Positions 10,630 through 20,432 of a stretch of 64,000 nucleotides of DNA are shown here, in pieces. The DNA comes from Isoetes taiwanensis. Taxonomy: Eukaryota > Streptophyta > Lycopodiopsida > Isoetales > Isoetaceae. The stretch lies in NCBI GenBank assembly GCA_021234155.1, contig JAJEKV010000023.1, positions 7,790,009 to 7,854,008 on the forward strand. Direction: 5' to 3'. A program made the translations under genes and the position numbers. The notes under the pieces were generated by a model, which worked only from the letters and a program-made list of their open reading frames with translations, had not been told where the DNA came from and made no database searches. Each line of letters begins with the position of its first letter. Within the stretch, counting starts at the first letter, position 1.

Positions 10630-11480
10630 ATAGGTGCACTCTAGAAATACCATTTAGTACGTCCACGTGAATACGCCCGTGAAATCATATGAAAACCATG
10701 CCAAAAAGCGTATAAAATTACAAAAAAAAACCCCTGTTATAATGCTAGATATTCACGCTTGCCGCGCCCAACACCCCATGCAGCTATCGGATTTGCCCAT
10801 CTTACGACTCCCATATGTCCAGCGCGCAACCAATTTGAATACGCTTAGAAATGGTTGGTTGCACTGCATTTGGAGTCAAATACCCTATGATTTGCAATGA
10901 TTTCCAATCCTGTCGATCCAAGGATTCAAACCTCCATAAAAGAGGAACAAAATCTTTTTGAGGAGTCCTCTACCCAACAATGTTGCAAAAATACGCGTAT
11001 TTTTTGAAAAGGATCCATTCCGTACCGTACTTGTACGTACGTACGCATTTTTAAAAAATACTCCTGACGTTTTTTTTTTAAATACTACTTGTTTTTAACA
11101 GCACAGTAAACTTGCACTTACCAGGAATTGAACTTGGGCCTCCTAGATAGCAAACTAACATGCTAACCAACTTCCCCTACATCAATTTTATGTTTTATTT
11201 CACTGTTTTATTCTATTTAAACACTGTTTTTTTTTTTTAAATACTCCAAACATACGTAAGGTACGTATGGCTGAAAAAATGTATTTTTAAAAAATACATA
11301 TAGTACGTACGGTAAGGTACGCGTACGGGACAACACTGCCCAACACTCCCTAATACCTCTACGTGCTTTAGAAGGGAGACATTTTTCTACTCTTTTTTTA
11401 AGATCCTGGTCGGCATAGGACCATGGTCTATCCCATCGTATTCATTCCCCCACGACAATCAATCAAACACCCCACCACAA
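10630..11480 (-). repeat. isolated copy of tRNA-like repeat, split by a MITE
   Basis: The leader (10630-10750) joins to one monomer (10751-10979 and 11339-about 11480). Its B-box-like site has decayed to GGTTTGAATCC (complement near 10921). The A-box region is split by the 10980-11338 insertion. Confidence 0.7.
10980..11338. mobile_element. hAT-like MITE, about 360 bp, with tRNA-like core
   Basis: Inserted in a tRNA-like repeat copy. CCCAACA occurs on both sides (10973-10979 and 11339-11345), consistent with a 7-8-bp target duplication. The ends are imperfect inverted repeats: ATGTTGC...ATACGCGTAT on the left, and the complement of GTACGCGTAC...ACAACACT on the right. The inside has palindromic GTACGTAC runs and, on the - strand at about 11105-11170, a tRNA-like piece with AGTTGGTTAGCATG (D-arm-like) and AGTTCAATTCC (B-box-like). 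There is no ORF for a transposase. Confidence 0.6.
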
Positions 11481-11880
11481 TTCCTCCAAAATCATTTTTA
11501 TGCTTATTTGTTGTAGTCGTAGTGCCATGTAGTATAGTATTGGTGGTTGTGCATTGCCTAGTTGGATGCAATGATTTTTCGTTAGTTGTGTTTTTTGAGA
11601 ATTCTCAAATTCTTCATACATATAGTGATACTTTGCTCAATTAAAGTCAAATTACTTTAATTATTTAATTACCATATTAAATTATTTTTTGATGTTTTCT
11701 CATAACTAGCTGGATTGACGAAATGGAAACTAGGGTTTAAATCCCTGGGCAGCTTGAGCTTGAGTTATATATAAATCATCAATGCTTTTATATCTAAACA
11801 ATAATCTATAATAAAACTATTTTTTGGTATAATAATATAACATCAATGTCCTTAAACGTTCAAAATGCAACGTAATAGCA
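11481..11880. other. no gene recognised; possible tRNA-like T-arm at about 11733
   Basis: AT-rich. AGGGTTTAAATCCCT (about 11732-11746) has a perfect T-arm-like stem with a B-box-like loop, but no matching D-arm or anticodon arm was found. Confidence 0.3.
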
Positions 11881-12326
11881 ATGAGCTTACAACTTAAATG
11901 CAATGTGTGAGGCACATTACACTAACGTCCTGGACGTTGCAAACACGTCACAGGTTATGTCGTAAACAACGTCGCATGTATGATGTGACATAAAAAACAT
12001 AACAACGTAACACCAACATATTAAGGACGTCGCACCGACGTCCTAGATGTTGCAAAGATGTTGCAAGTTACGTTGTAAATGTCTCATGTATGACGCAAAA
12101 GCAACGAGAAAACAACGTAACGTATTAAGAATGTTACACCGACATCGTGGACGTCGCAAATGACGTTTCACCTGCGGCGTGACGTCGCTCGGCGACGAAT
12201 TCTAGGTGATGCCATTTGCAATGTCCGTGCAAAGTTTTCAAGACGTCTATATGCAACGTCTGACATCTCTGATACGTTGATTTTACGTCACTAATGACGT
12301 CGTTAAACACCCCTTTTGTAGTAGTG
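11881..12326 (-). mobile_element. CACTA-like transposon end with ACGTC subterminal repeats
   Basis: On the - strand the sequence starting at 12326 is 'CACTACTACAAAAGGGG', which fits the CACTA (En/Spm) terminal motif. The next 400 bp are packed with direct and inverted copies of GACGTC/ACGTC-containing units (for example about 11927, 12028, 12148, 12180, 12241, 12289). Such subterminal repeats are the usual transposase-binding regions of this superfamily. No opposite end and no transposase ORF were seen, so this is a single terminus or a solo remnant. Confidence 0.5.
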
Positions 12327-12969
12327 GATGCTGCCAATATGGCATGACAGGCATGACGTAAAAATATCCATCCATCCATCCACCTATCTATCTATGCACC
12401 TTTAGATACCACTTGATATTTTTTAGTGACAATTGGATTTTTCCTATGTCAGACTAGACTTTTTAAGTGCCACGTATAGGAGACATATTTTTATGATATG
12501 AGTTAGGATAATATAACATTAATAAACCATTTTCTATTCAAATTCTTTCAGCATGATATAATTATCTTAATTTCACATTCCGTGCTCCCTTGAGTCATAT
12601 AATTTGCATATGATATCACTTATCTCGTCCTCTATTTTCCCATAGTCACATAGTTTGCATGTTCTGGAATATCTTCTCTCCTTTCTCTATCTTTGCATTC
12701 TATTATGAGGTCATTAGTTTTTAGTCTTTTTGTAGCACCCTCTTATGTCTTTGTTTATGCCTTACCTTACATTTAGTTTATGCCATATTGTAACTTTTAT
12801 ATTTTGATCGACCCTCTATTATTTGGCTCTGTATTGTATCTCCATGTCTCACTCAGTACTTTATCTGGCTTGACATCCTAGTCAGAAACTCTTTGTATAT
12901 CTCTATGCATCCTTTATACAGTCTATTAGTGGGATATATGCTGCATTGCCTGCATCAGATCAGCGAGTT
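12327..12969. other. no gene recognised
   Basis: AT-rich, with a short (CCAT)n run near 12368-12383. It leads into the LINE fragment without a visible boundary. Confidence 0.4.
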
Positions 12970-14495
12970 GCTAGCACCATAGGGGTTAAATAGGGATGTC
13001 TGTTATCTCCAACGCTCTTTGGTCTCTACATTGACAAGTTGGAGACCTGGATGCAAGAACATGGGGGCGGTGGCTCGCAGCTACCAGAGGCATACAGTAT
13101 AAGGCAATTGCTCTATGCAGACGATGTAGACTTGCTATCCCATACAGCCAGGAGTATGCAGCAGCATTTGAACGCTCTTAGTGGGTTCTGTGACACAACA
13201 GGAATGACGGTGAACCTGCAGAAAACTAAGCTCCTCGCAGTCCTCTCCTCGCAGCATGATATCCCAGATCTCTATTACAGAGGACAGCAGGTGGATGTTG
13301 TAAGGACCTTCAAGTATTTGGGAATCGACTTTTGCGCTAGCATGTTATGGGATGATCGCGGAAAAGGAAAGATCGGTCAGCGGGATGGAAAGCCCCAGTA
13401 TGCTATCTGAGAATAGCCGCTGAGAATAGACCTATGTGGATCGGGCACGTAGAGCACACCTGCTTCGAGCACTTTCGTTGAACCAAATTGTTGTATCGCG
13501 GTAGAGGTCCGGGGTCCAAAGAATTAGCAAGAACACACAGGATAAGCTAGAGAGGGTGCAAAAGGCCTTCTTAACATACAAAGAGGTATCAAGGACACGG
13601 TGCCTTATCGAGATTTTGCTATATGAGACTGGGTTCGCCCCTCGCAACATTCCGCTATCTTGCATATCTTGCATATTTCCACAAGGTCACCAAAGATGGA
13701 TGCACAACGTCTTCCCCCCGAGGGCTTTGTTATTGGCACAAGAGCCACAACGACCAAGAGGGTATGGCAGGAGCACTGTCAGGGGTGGTTCGCAACGTGG
13801 TCTATAGACTACCGGCAGATTGTGGCTATGCCTGATGCCCAGGGACAGGCTGCACACCTGAATGAGCGCTTTGCCACCACTCTGTGGGATCGCGAGCCTA
13901 AAAACGAGCACTACTACCACACGCAAGCTAATCCAACACTGGAACATGGCCCACACCAGTACTTGAAAGCGCATATATCTATGAAGAAACGAAGAGCTAT
14001 TGCCTCCGTGAGGACGGGGTCCCATCATCTCAGAATTGAAACAGGTCGTTGGACTACAGATGGAGGGCAAAGAATCCCCCGGCATGAGAGAATATGCGGT
14101 GTTGCCACATCGCGGACAAGAGGATGAGCACCATGATCGCAAGAGTGTCCGGCATATACGCATATCCGAGCAACACATGCTGATCTTAGATGCTCTGCGG
14201 CACCGCTGCATCAATTGCTGGCATCGCCAATGGTTGCACGTCTCGCATCCTACATTTTGCAAGTCTCTACCGTCAGAGAATCCCTTACAGGACAAGGGAT
14301 CTGCGAGCCTACTACCAGTGTTTTTCCTCCCATGTGGGGGTTTTTTCATCCCAGTAGTAGGGACACATTGTATAGTAGCATTTGTCTTTTTGGTGTGGTT
14401 TTATCTGCTTTGTGTACTGCATGTACCGTCTCATAGGTCAAGTTTGGCCTCCGCGGACGTTAAAATATACTTCCTTCCTTCCTTCCTTCCTTTCT
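12970..14495 (+). pseudogene. 5'-truncated LINE: RT palm to 3' tail
   Basis: Begins inside the RT at 'GVK*GCLLSPTLFGLYID' (a stop replaces the Gln of VKQGC), followed in ORF 13039-13410 by the catalytic 'LLYADDVDLL', then 'GMTVNLQKTK' and 'FKYLGIDF'. After 13410 the frame is lost several times. The piece at 13660-14127 still shows 'NPTLEHGPHQYLKAH', shared with the LINE at 45.8 kb. The 3' end has the hairpin AGGTC-AAGTTT-GGCCT (14435-14450), GGACGTTAAAATATA and a (CTTC)n tail (14471-14491). Truncated at the 5' end, as is usual for target-primed insertion. Confidence 0.8.
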
Positions 14496-14731
14496 ACATT
14501 CTTATTTTCAAGGATGCATGGACTTTGCACTACGCCAAGCTTTTTGTGCACTCTCATATTTCATTATTGCTATATATCCAAGGCAAGATCAGATGCACAC
14601 AAAGCTATGAGAATTATTGTATATATATCAATCATATGGCCCAAAAGGATATGTGTATGCCTTGGTGGATAATGAAGTGAAAGACCAAACATGCAAGTTT
14701 TGCCCAATTCCCAAACAAAATTAATATCAAA
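14496..14731. other. no gene recognised
   Basis: AT-rich sequence between the LINE tail and the Helitron-like terminus. Confidence 0.4.
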
Positions 14732-14759
14732 CTAGTTATGGTGCCCGGCGTTGCCGGGC
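14732..14759 (-). mobile_element. Helitron-like 3' terminus
   Basis: Read on the - strand: a GC hairpin GCCCGGC-AAC-GCCGGGC (14743-14759), a 7-nt spacer, CTAG (14732-14735), then a host T. This is the known Helitron 3' layout (short hairpin a few bases before CTRR, insertion before T). The element body would extend to higher coordinates. I found no convincing 5'-TC end and no Rep/helicase ORF, so any element would be non-autonomous. Confidence 0.55.
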
Positions 14760-16359
14760 TTAGTAACAACTTGAAAGCGTGCTCATTTCATTGTTGGCTA
14801 GAACGTTGGATTTTCATATGAACGTTGAGTGTGTGGAAGTTCATACCGATTGTGGCATGCGGTGTTGTTCGACATGAATGCAATTCTATTGTAGGTACCT
14901 ATGAAGTTGTAGACACTTGTACCTTGCTGAATTTGACGTAAAGAAAGAAGGAAGATGGATGGATATTTTAATAAAGGCTAGTGATAGTATGCTTGGAACT
15001 TTGTAATGTGTAATTGATGCATCAAAGCATGAACTTGGAGCCCGGGGGGTGCACCTATCATATAGGGGGTACCACATGTGCGTGCAAGGGGTCACCGAAA
15101 ACCCCCTTGTATACGCCTTAGAAATCTTCCAAAAACCCCATTTCAGCCACATATTGAACCAGAGTCACCTAAAAAAAGCCCCCTTGGTAAGAGTATATGT
15201 ATGGTTCAAGTCCAAAATAAACCCTTTTGGGTCACTCACATGAATTGTACGGCTATAACTATGTGAACCCCCCTTGACTTGGAGAATGTAGAAAAGATGA
15301 CATGGGCAAACTACTTGCAAATTTATCAAAGATTATCATTTTATATGTAAGGGTCATTAACTCAATAATATAAAATATGCTTGCTAGCCTTATGAATCTA
15401 GATCCTATGTCTATATGAACTTAAGATGTTGTATTGGAGATATTTGGGTCAAGAAATGTATTTTGTGTGCTGATGACTTGATAAGAGCTTTATATATGGG
15501 CTACATTAAGATTGCAAGAAGCACCCATGAGAAAACTCATTGAATAAAAAGTTTCAAAAAGAGAAACAATGGTTCTTCTCATACATTAGTCTTTTGGGAA
15601 TTGCCATCTTTACAACAAATAAATGGTCAGCATTCAACTTTGGAGTTGGCACCTTTAGAGCTTCCATACCATTGTTTGAATTTAGGTAGATGCGAACATA
15701 TCAAATGCCCTAGTAAAAATATTTCTCAAATTCACTATTTCAAAATTACCTTTTTCATCACGCAAGAATATGGTAACCAATTATATAATTTGTAAGATGG
15801 CATCTCTCTCTCTACTTGGTAGTGTCCATAAGTTCATTGGTGGGGTGGTTGAACACAAAAGCCTAACAATGCCAAGCATAAGAAGTTGTATATACCGTGT
15901 ATTGGTCTAGAATGTACACCTTCACGAATTGGCACTTGGCAGGGAATATGTCCATAAGCTCCAGGCTCACTCCCATAACGTTGGAGGCTATAAATATGTT
16001 CACAAAACTCTTGAAAGCATATGCATTCACCCCATAGATGATAATGCTAACCATAATGAATCTGCAACATAATCTACCATGTTTTCCATCAAGAATACAA
16101 ATCTGTCTAATAATACTACAATCACCGAAGATGGAAGACGATGATAACACATCACTGTAAACCAGGAACAACACACTCTTGCATGAATTTCACCAACACT
16201 TGGACTTCTTCTGCCCCAGAATATGAAATATCAATAAAGAAGAAAGATGTTTCACAAAGGAAAAGCAAGTATGGTCATTGCCATATCTGGAAAGGATTCG
16301 TGTATGCATAGATTAGATAGAGATGTGGGTTTTTCAAAAGTAAAAAGTTTGCATGGAGC
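14760..16359. other. no recognised gene; possible Helitron interior
   Basis: Short ORFs only, the longest on the - strand at 15863-16174 (103 aa, hydrophobic, no family recognised). If the 14732 terminus is real, this stretch is inside the element. Confidence 0.4.
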
Positions 16360-16830
16360 TTTTTCCCTTATCGACATTTCTGTCCTCGTCTTTCTTCTTC
16401 TTTAGGAAATTCGTCCAGGCATCAAAGCATGTCCTTTTTAAAAACACAGAACATGCATTAAGGAGCAATTATTAACGCCAAAAACCTGTCAGTGAAACAA
16501 AAGATATATTGAATGTCCCATGTATACCTTCTCATCCTTATCCCACATATTCTCCACAATCTGAGAGATAATAGCAGCTGCATAAACATTTAATAGATGA
16601 AATGATTAAAAAACAGTTCTAAAGTCTTAACTCTTTGAGTTCAATCATTTGCAACTTTACCAATAAGAATATGGATGTGTAGTGCAGAACCCTGAGTTGC
16701 TCAACCACAACCTTGGCTAGGCGCTTTCTGTAACGTTGTCGAGCCCTGTCTGCAATCTTTGGCACCTCAGAATAATTATAGATTTGTGTACATTCACTCT
16801 GCATCACGTGCAGAGATCACTGTTGCCAGC
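16360..16830 (-). other. exon-like pieces of an unrecognised gene
   Basis: Three - strand pieces look like protein exons. One reads 'IADRARQRYRKRLAKVVVEQ' (around 16690-16760). One reads 'AAAIISQIVENMWDKDEK' (around 16530-16585) followed by a plausible GTAT donor. One is Lys/Asp-rich, 'FDAWTNFLKKKKDEDRN' (around 16365-16425). I do not recognise the family. They sit next to the transporter exons, on the same strand, but do not look like its C-terminal half. Confidence 0.3.
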
Positions 16831-16994
16831 TACAACACTGTAGTTTTTGCGAAAGTGTTCTAAATTAGTTTAATAGTCTCGATTACCATCGCCTACTTTT
16901 ATTGAGGCAAGAGATGTTTATTATGTTAATGCTGCCCTTAATATTGGCAGCTGACCATGGTATAGGAGATCATGGCCTTCAGAAGATTGCTAAC

Positions 16995-17690
16995 CTCCAA
17001 AGACGTAGCCAAATGCAACACCTACAGGTATACACATGCAAAAAATTGACAGCCACGCTCCTTTCTGCAATTTTATTCAAGTACATTTGACTAAGAACTT
17101 AAAGCAAGAAGCCAGGTTCGAAGATGGTTAATCTACCTTATTAGGACGGGCATTGTCATCAATGAATGGAGCTGCAAGGCTGACAAATGAAGCTTCACCT
17201 ACGCCTGTCAGCCTGGATTTACAAAAAAGTTAGGCATCAGTTACCCCATGCAATAGTTACAATTTTAACTTCTCAATAGAGGTGTTATCACCTGTTAGGT
17301 AAACAGAAAATATTTGAAAGGATAAACCTCACATTCGGAAAAATGTAATGGACCAAAAGCCTATAGAAAATCCGCAACCAAGAGTTGCCACTGTCCAAAC
17401 AGACTGACCAATTGCTATCAACCTGAAAGGATTGTGCCTGCAACACAAAGTTGATGGAATATCAAGACTCTCATCTTATAAAATCATGTTCGTTAAGCAC
17501 ATTGACATCTAGCAAATTCTCAGAGCAATATAAGTTGTCGCCCTCTAACTATGTTTCATAAGGCCATGCAACGCGTCTACTGTAAGGATGCAGGGCTCAC
17601 AGATGTGAAAGCTCGGCAAATATTGGAGATGAAACCAGTAGCCCAACCATAAATGCAGATGATAACATGCCATCCTCAAAGTATGTCAAT
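16995..17690 (-). pseudogene. Spinster-like (SPNS) major facilitator transporter, partial
   Basis: Four - strand exons with GT/AG borders join in frame: 17690-17601 ('LTYFEDGMLSSAFMVGLLVS'), 17437-17333 ('NPFRLIAIGQSVWTVATLG'), 17212-17137 ('LTGVGEASFVSLAAPFIDDN') and 17064-16995 ('GAWLSIFCMCIP' then 'FGYVFGG'). This is the order of the early transmembrane helices of plant Spinster homologues, which are membrane carriers of the MFS fold linked to sphingolipid export. The first exon (start Met, helix 1) and everything after about helix 5 are not found; the next - strand ORFs belong to something else. I therefore call it a truncated copy, although the splice sites and reading frame are intact, so it may be young or transcribed. 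Confidence 0.75.
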
Positions 17691-17790
17691 CTGAAGTCAC
17701 CCCCGCAGCAAAGAAAGAAAAATTGGAATAATTATTAATTGATAAAGGTAAGTGCAACCCAATAACAACGAGGGGCACATACGCATCTTT

Positions 17791-18218
17791 GAGATTGGGC
17801 CAAAACAATAGATATTACCCAGCAAGAATTTTGCCATTACCTGCAGTTGAGCTTGACTACCTGTAGTTGAAATAGCAAAGTGAACTCTGGTACCAGGCTA
17901 GAAACTTTGCCCTCTTAGCAATATTGAAGCAAGAGCAGTGAATACTTGCAACACCCAAAAATTGGAGGTCTCCTAGAGGATCTGCCATGCATCCTCCATA
18001 CCATGAGATTGGGCCAAAACAATAGATATTATCCAGCATGAATTTTGCCATTACCTGCAGTTGAGCTTGACTACCTGTAGTTGAAATAGCAAAGTGAACT
18101 CTGGTACCAGGCTGGAAACTTTGCCCTCTTAGCAATATTGAAGCAAGAGCAGTGAATACTTGCAACACCCAAAAATTGGAGGTCTCCTAGAGGATCTGCC
18201 ATGCATCCTCCATACCAT
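17791..18218. repeat. 214-bp tandem duplication
   Basis: Two copies (17791-18004 and 18005-18218) differ at only a few bases (for example ACCCAGCAAG against ATCCAGCATG, and GCTAGAA against GCTGGAA). It lies just 5' of the Spinster-like exons on their strand and would fall in the missing first exon or intron. Neither copy encodes a recognisable helix 1. Confidence 0.9.
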
Positions 18219-18957
18219 AAGCTTCTTCTGCAAGCAAAAATCACCTTAACACAGAACGCTAGGCTTCACCCATCTCACCCAGTTTTAGGATAATTTCCTA
18301 ACAACCTCGCTAAGAGCTAGTTTTATCAACGATGGGTTGAATGTGCACCCATGAATAGATAAACAAAAATTTGTTATACCTTCGAAAGCAATCCGGATCA
18401 GGTCTAATGTTAACATCTTCCAGACGCTTATTGTTCTACCTGTCTACAACAGAGGCATCACATGGATCTGAAACCCCAAAGAAACAACGGATGCAAATAT
18501 CTAAATAAGAATATTATTCTAAGAGAATGCTTGAGCTCCTTTGCATGCTCACAAATGAACCAAGAGGCGGAGTTGAATGAAAAACCCTGATCGGAGGCAC
18601 CCCTGGAAGAATAGAAACAACGAAAATGCACATCCTCTAAAAAACTATGAAGCAAACCCCATCCAAATTCACAGAAGCACTTACAGCGGCGGATTTCCAC
18701 AGAGATAAGATCCTATTTCTAATCTATGACAGATCTTATCTAATTCCATGCCGCTTATCGTGGCATACGCATGCCGGATTGGAAGGAGGAAATCAGAAAA
18801 CCCAAATCAAGGTTAAAGAAATCTTCCCGATTTTTGGCAAAATCGGAATTATTTTCCGGCAACCAAAATGCTCGAAACCTTATGAAATCAAATTAACAAA
18901 AAATTCCAAAAAAATTTCGGAACCCCGGAAAAACCAAATTTAAACAATAGGATATGT
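18219..18957. other. no gene recognised
   Basis: Short ORFs on both strands. It might be 5' flank of the Spinster-like piece, but no start exon was identified. Confidence 0.35.
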
Positions 18958-19245
18958 AACAAGAATCAAAATTTCATCCATGTGTTAATTGGAGGGGCTC
19001 GATCTTTATGCCACTAAAAGGGCCTTGGCGGGGTCGTCAGGGACAACGCCGATGCAGGGACGCGATCTTTATGCCTATAAAGGGACTTGACAGGGTCATT
19101 GGAGTCAACCGCGACTCGTGGCCAAATCCTAACAAGAATAAAAATTTCATCCATATGTTAATTGGCGGGGCCCGATCTTTACACCACTAAAGGGCCTTGA
19201 TGGGGCCATTAGACTCAACAACGATGGGGGAATGTGACCTTTATG
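18958..19245. repeat. imperfect direct repeats, about 173-bp spacing
   Basis: 'AAAATTTCATCCAT.TGTTAATTGG.GGGGC.CGATCTTTA' occurs at about 18967 and 19140. Internally, 'CGATCTTTAYRCC..TAAAGGG' recurs three or four times. A related motif appears alone at about 25483-25503. No coding sequence. Confidence 0.6.
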
Positions 19246-20432
19246 CCTACAAGAAATTTATCGCGGCGGCCAAGGCCGCCGCGAACATTTCTCTTACCCA
19301 AATCACAGCAAAGTAGATTTTAGTATCAGTAGGCTTGCAAAATGGGCCTTAAACCCGCATCATGGATTGATAGCATTCATTAACAGAAATTTTTTACTTG
19401 CAAAAAGGAAGTGGTAGCCATCTCTACAAATAACTGCTTGTTATCTCATTTATAGCTTGCAAGGGTCTAGCTTATCTTTGTATCATCTCTGTATAAATGA
19501 CAACTTAAACATCGTTGGCAGAACATTTTAAGGTAACAGAGTTACATCCTTTATCTAAGCAGTGACAACAATCTTTGGAGACATGATGCCCCATGTTTCA
19601 ATATCAAACTTTGAATATCTAGAAACAATATGAGTTCAAAGCATGGTAAGCCCTTACTTATTTTCTAATTTGGCTAAAGCTCAAACATTAAATGCTCTCA
19701 AAGTCCTTGTGATAGTTATAGTGCAACTTTTTAACTTCATTTTCGAAGTGGGCTTCATTGGCCTTGGCCCCCTATAGAATGACGAAGGGTATAAATTAGT
19801 CTATTATAGAATGATAAAAGTGTACAACATTACAACAGTACCTTGCAATACTTAAAGTGCCTATTTTTGCTTTTTATCCTCACTTCCCTAGATTTAACTA
19901 TAAGGTCGTGAACCCTACAACTTATTTGCACACAAGTTAAGTTATGTAAAATACGATTCTCATGGCCACTATGGCATCCTGGTGTGCAAATAGTTTGTTG
20001 TTCACATTCAGAACAACACAAAACCTACCATAATAGCAAAATATAACTGAACTGCGTTAACGTTGTTCTAAATGCAACGCAAAAAAACAATGTTCACCCA
20101 GTTATCAAACACTTCGATCTCAATTCTAACCTATGGATTAAAAACCATTATAGCTTTAAGAAAGGTGAGCACCCCTAAAATCGGGGGCCACCTGAACGTG
20201 GTTGAGCCATGGCTCTGAGGCACAGGAGCTGCCAATTTTCGGCGGACAGTAGGCCCGATGGATTCCCGGCAGAAGCACCTCCCTGATAGGTTGTCGCCAC
20301 GTGGTCCTGCCACGCTGGCAGAGCATTTCTAAAGAGCCGGTGGATGCTACAGGCGGAGGGCCAAAAGTCGAAACAGAAAGAAAGAAGGCAGCCTTCAAGT
20401 AATTCAAGGAAGAGGCTAGTTCAAACGAATAC
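19246..20432. other. no recognised gene; possible downstream exons of the GRxDL gene
   Basis: The - strand ORFs at 20131-20407 have balanced composition but match no family I know. The rest is AT-rich with short ORFs. Confidence 0.35.

Noticed and set aside
13687-14349. 220-codon - strand ORF opposite the LINE
   Set aside because: Antisense shadow of LINE ORF2 remnants; no known motifs.
19794-19815. Possible Helitron 5' TC end (- strand TCTATAATAG)
   Set aside because: The preceding host base is not A, and no second copy supports it.
20131-20407. Overlapping - strand ORFs as extra exons of the GRxDL gene
   Set aside because: Plausible composition but no family match and no clear splice pair to the 20433-20472 exon.
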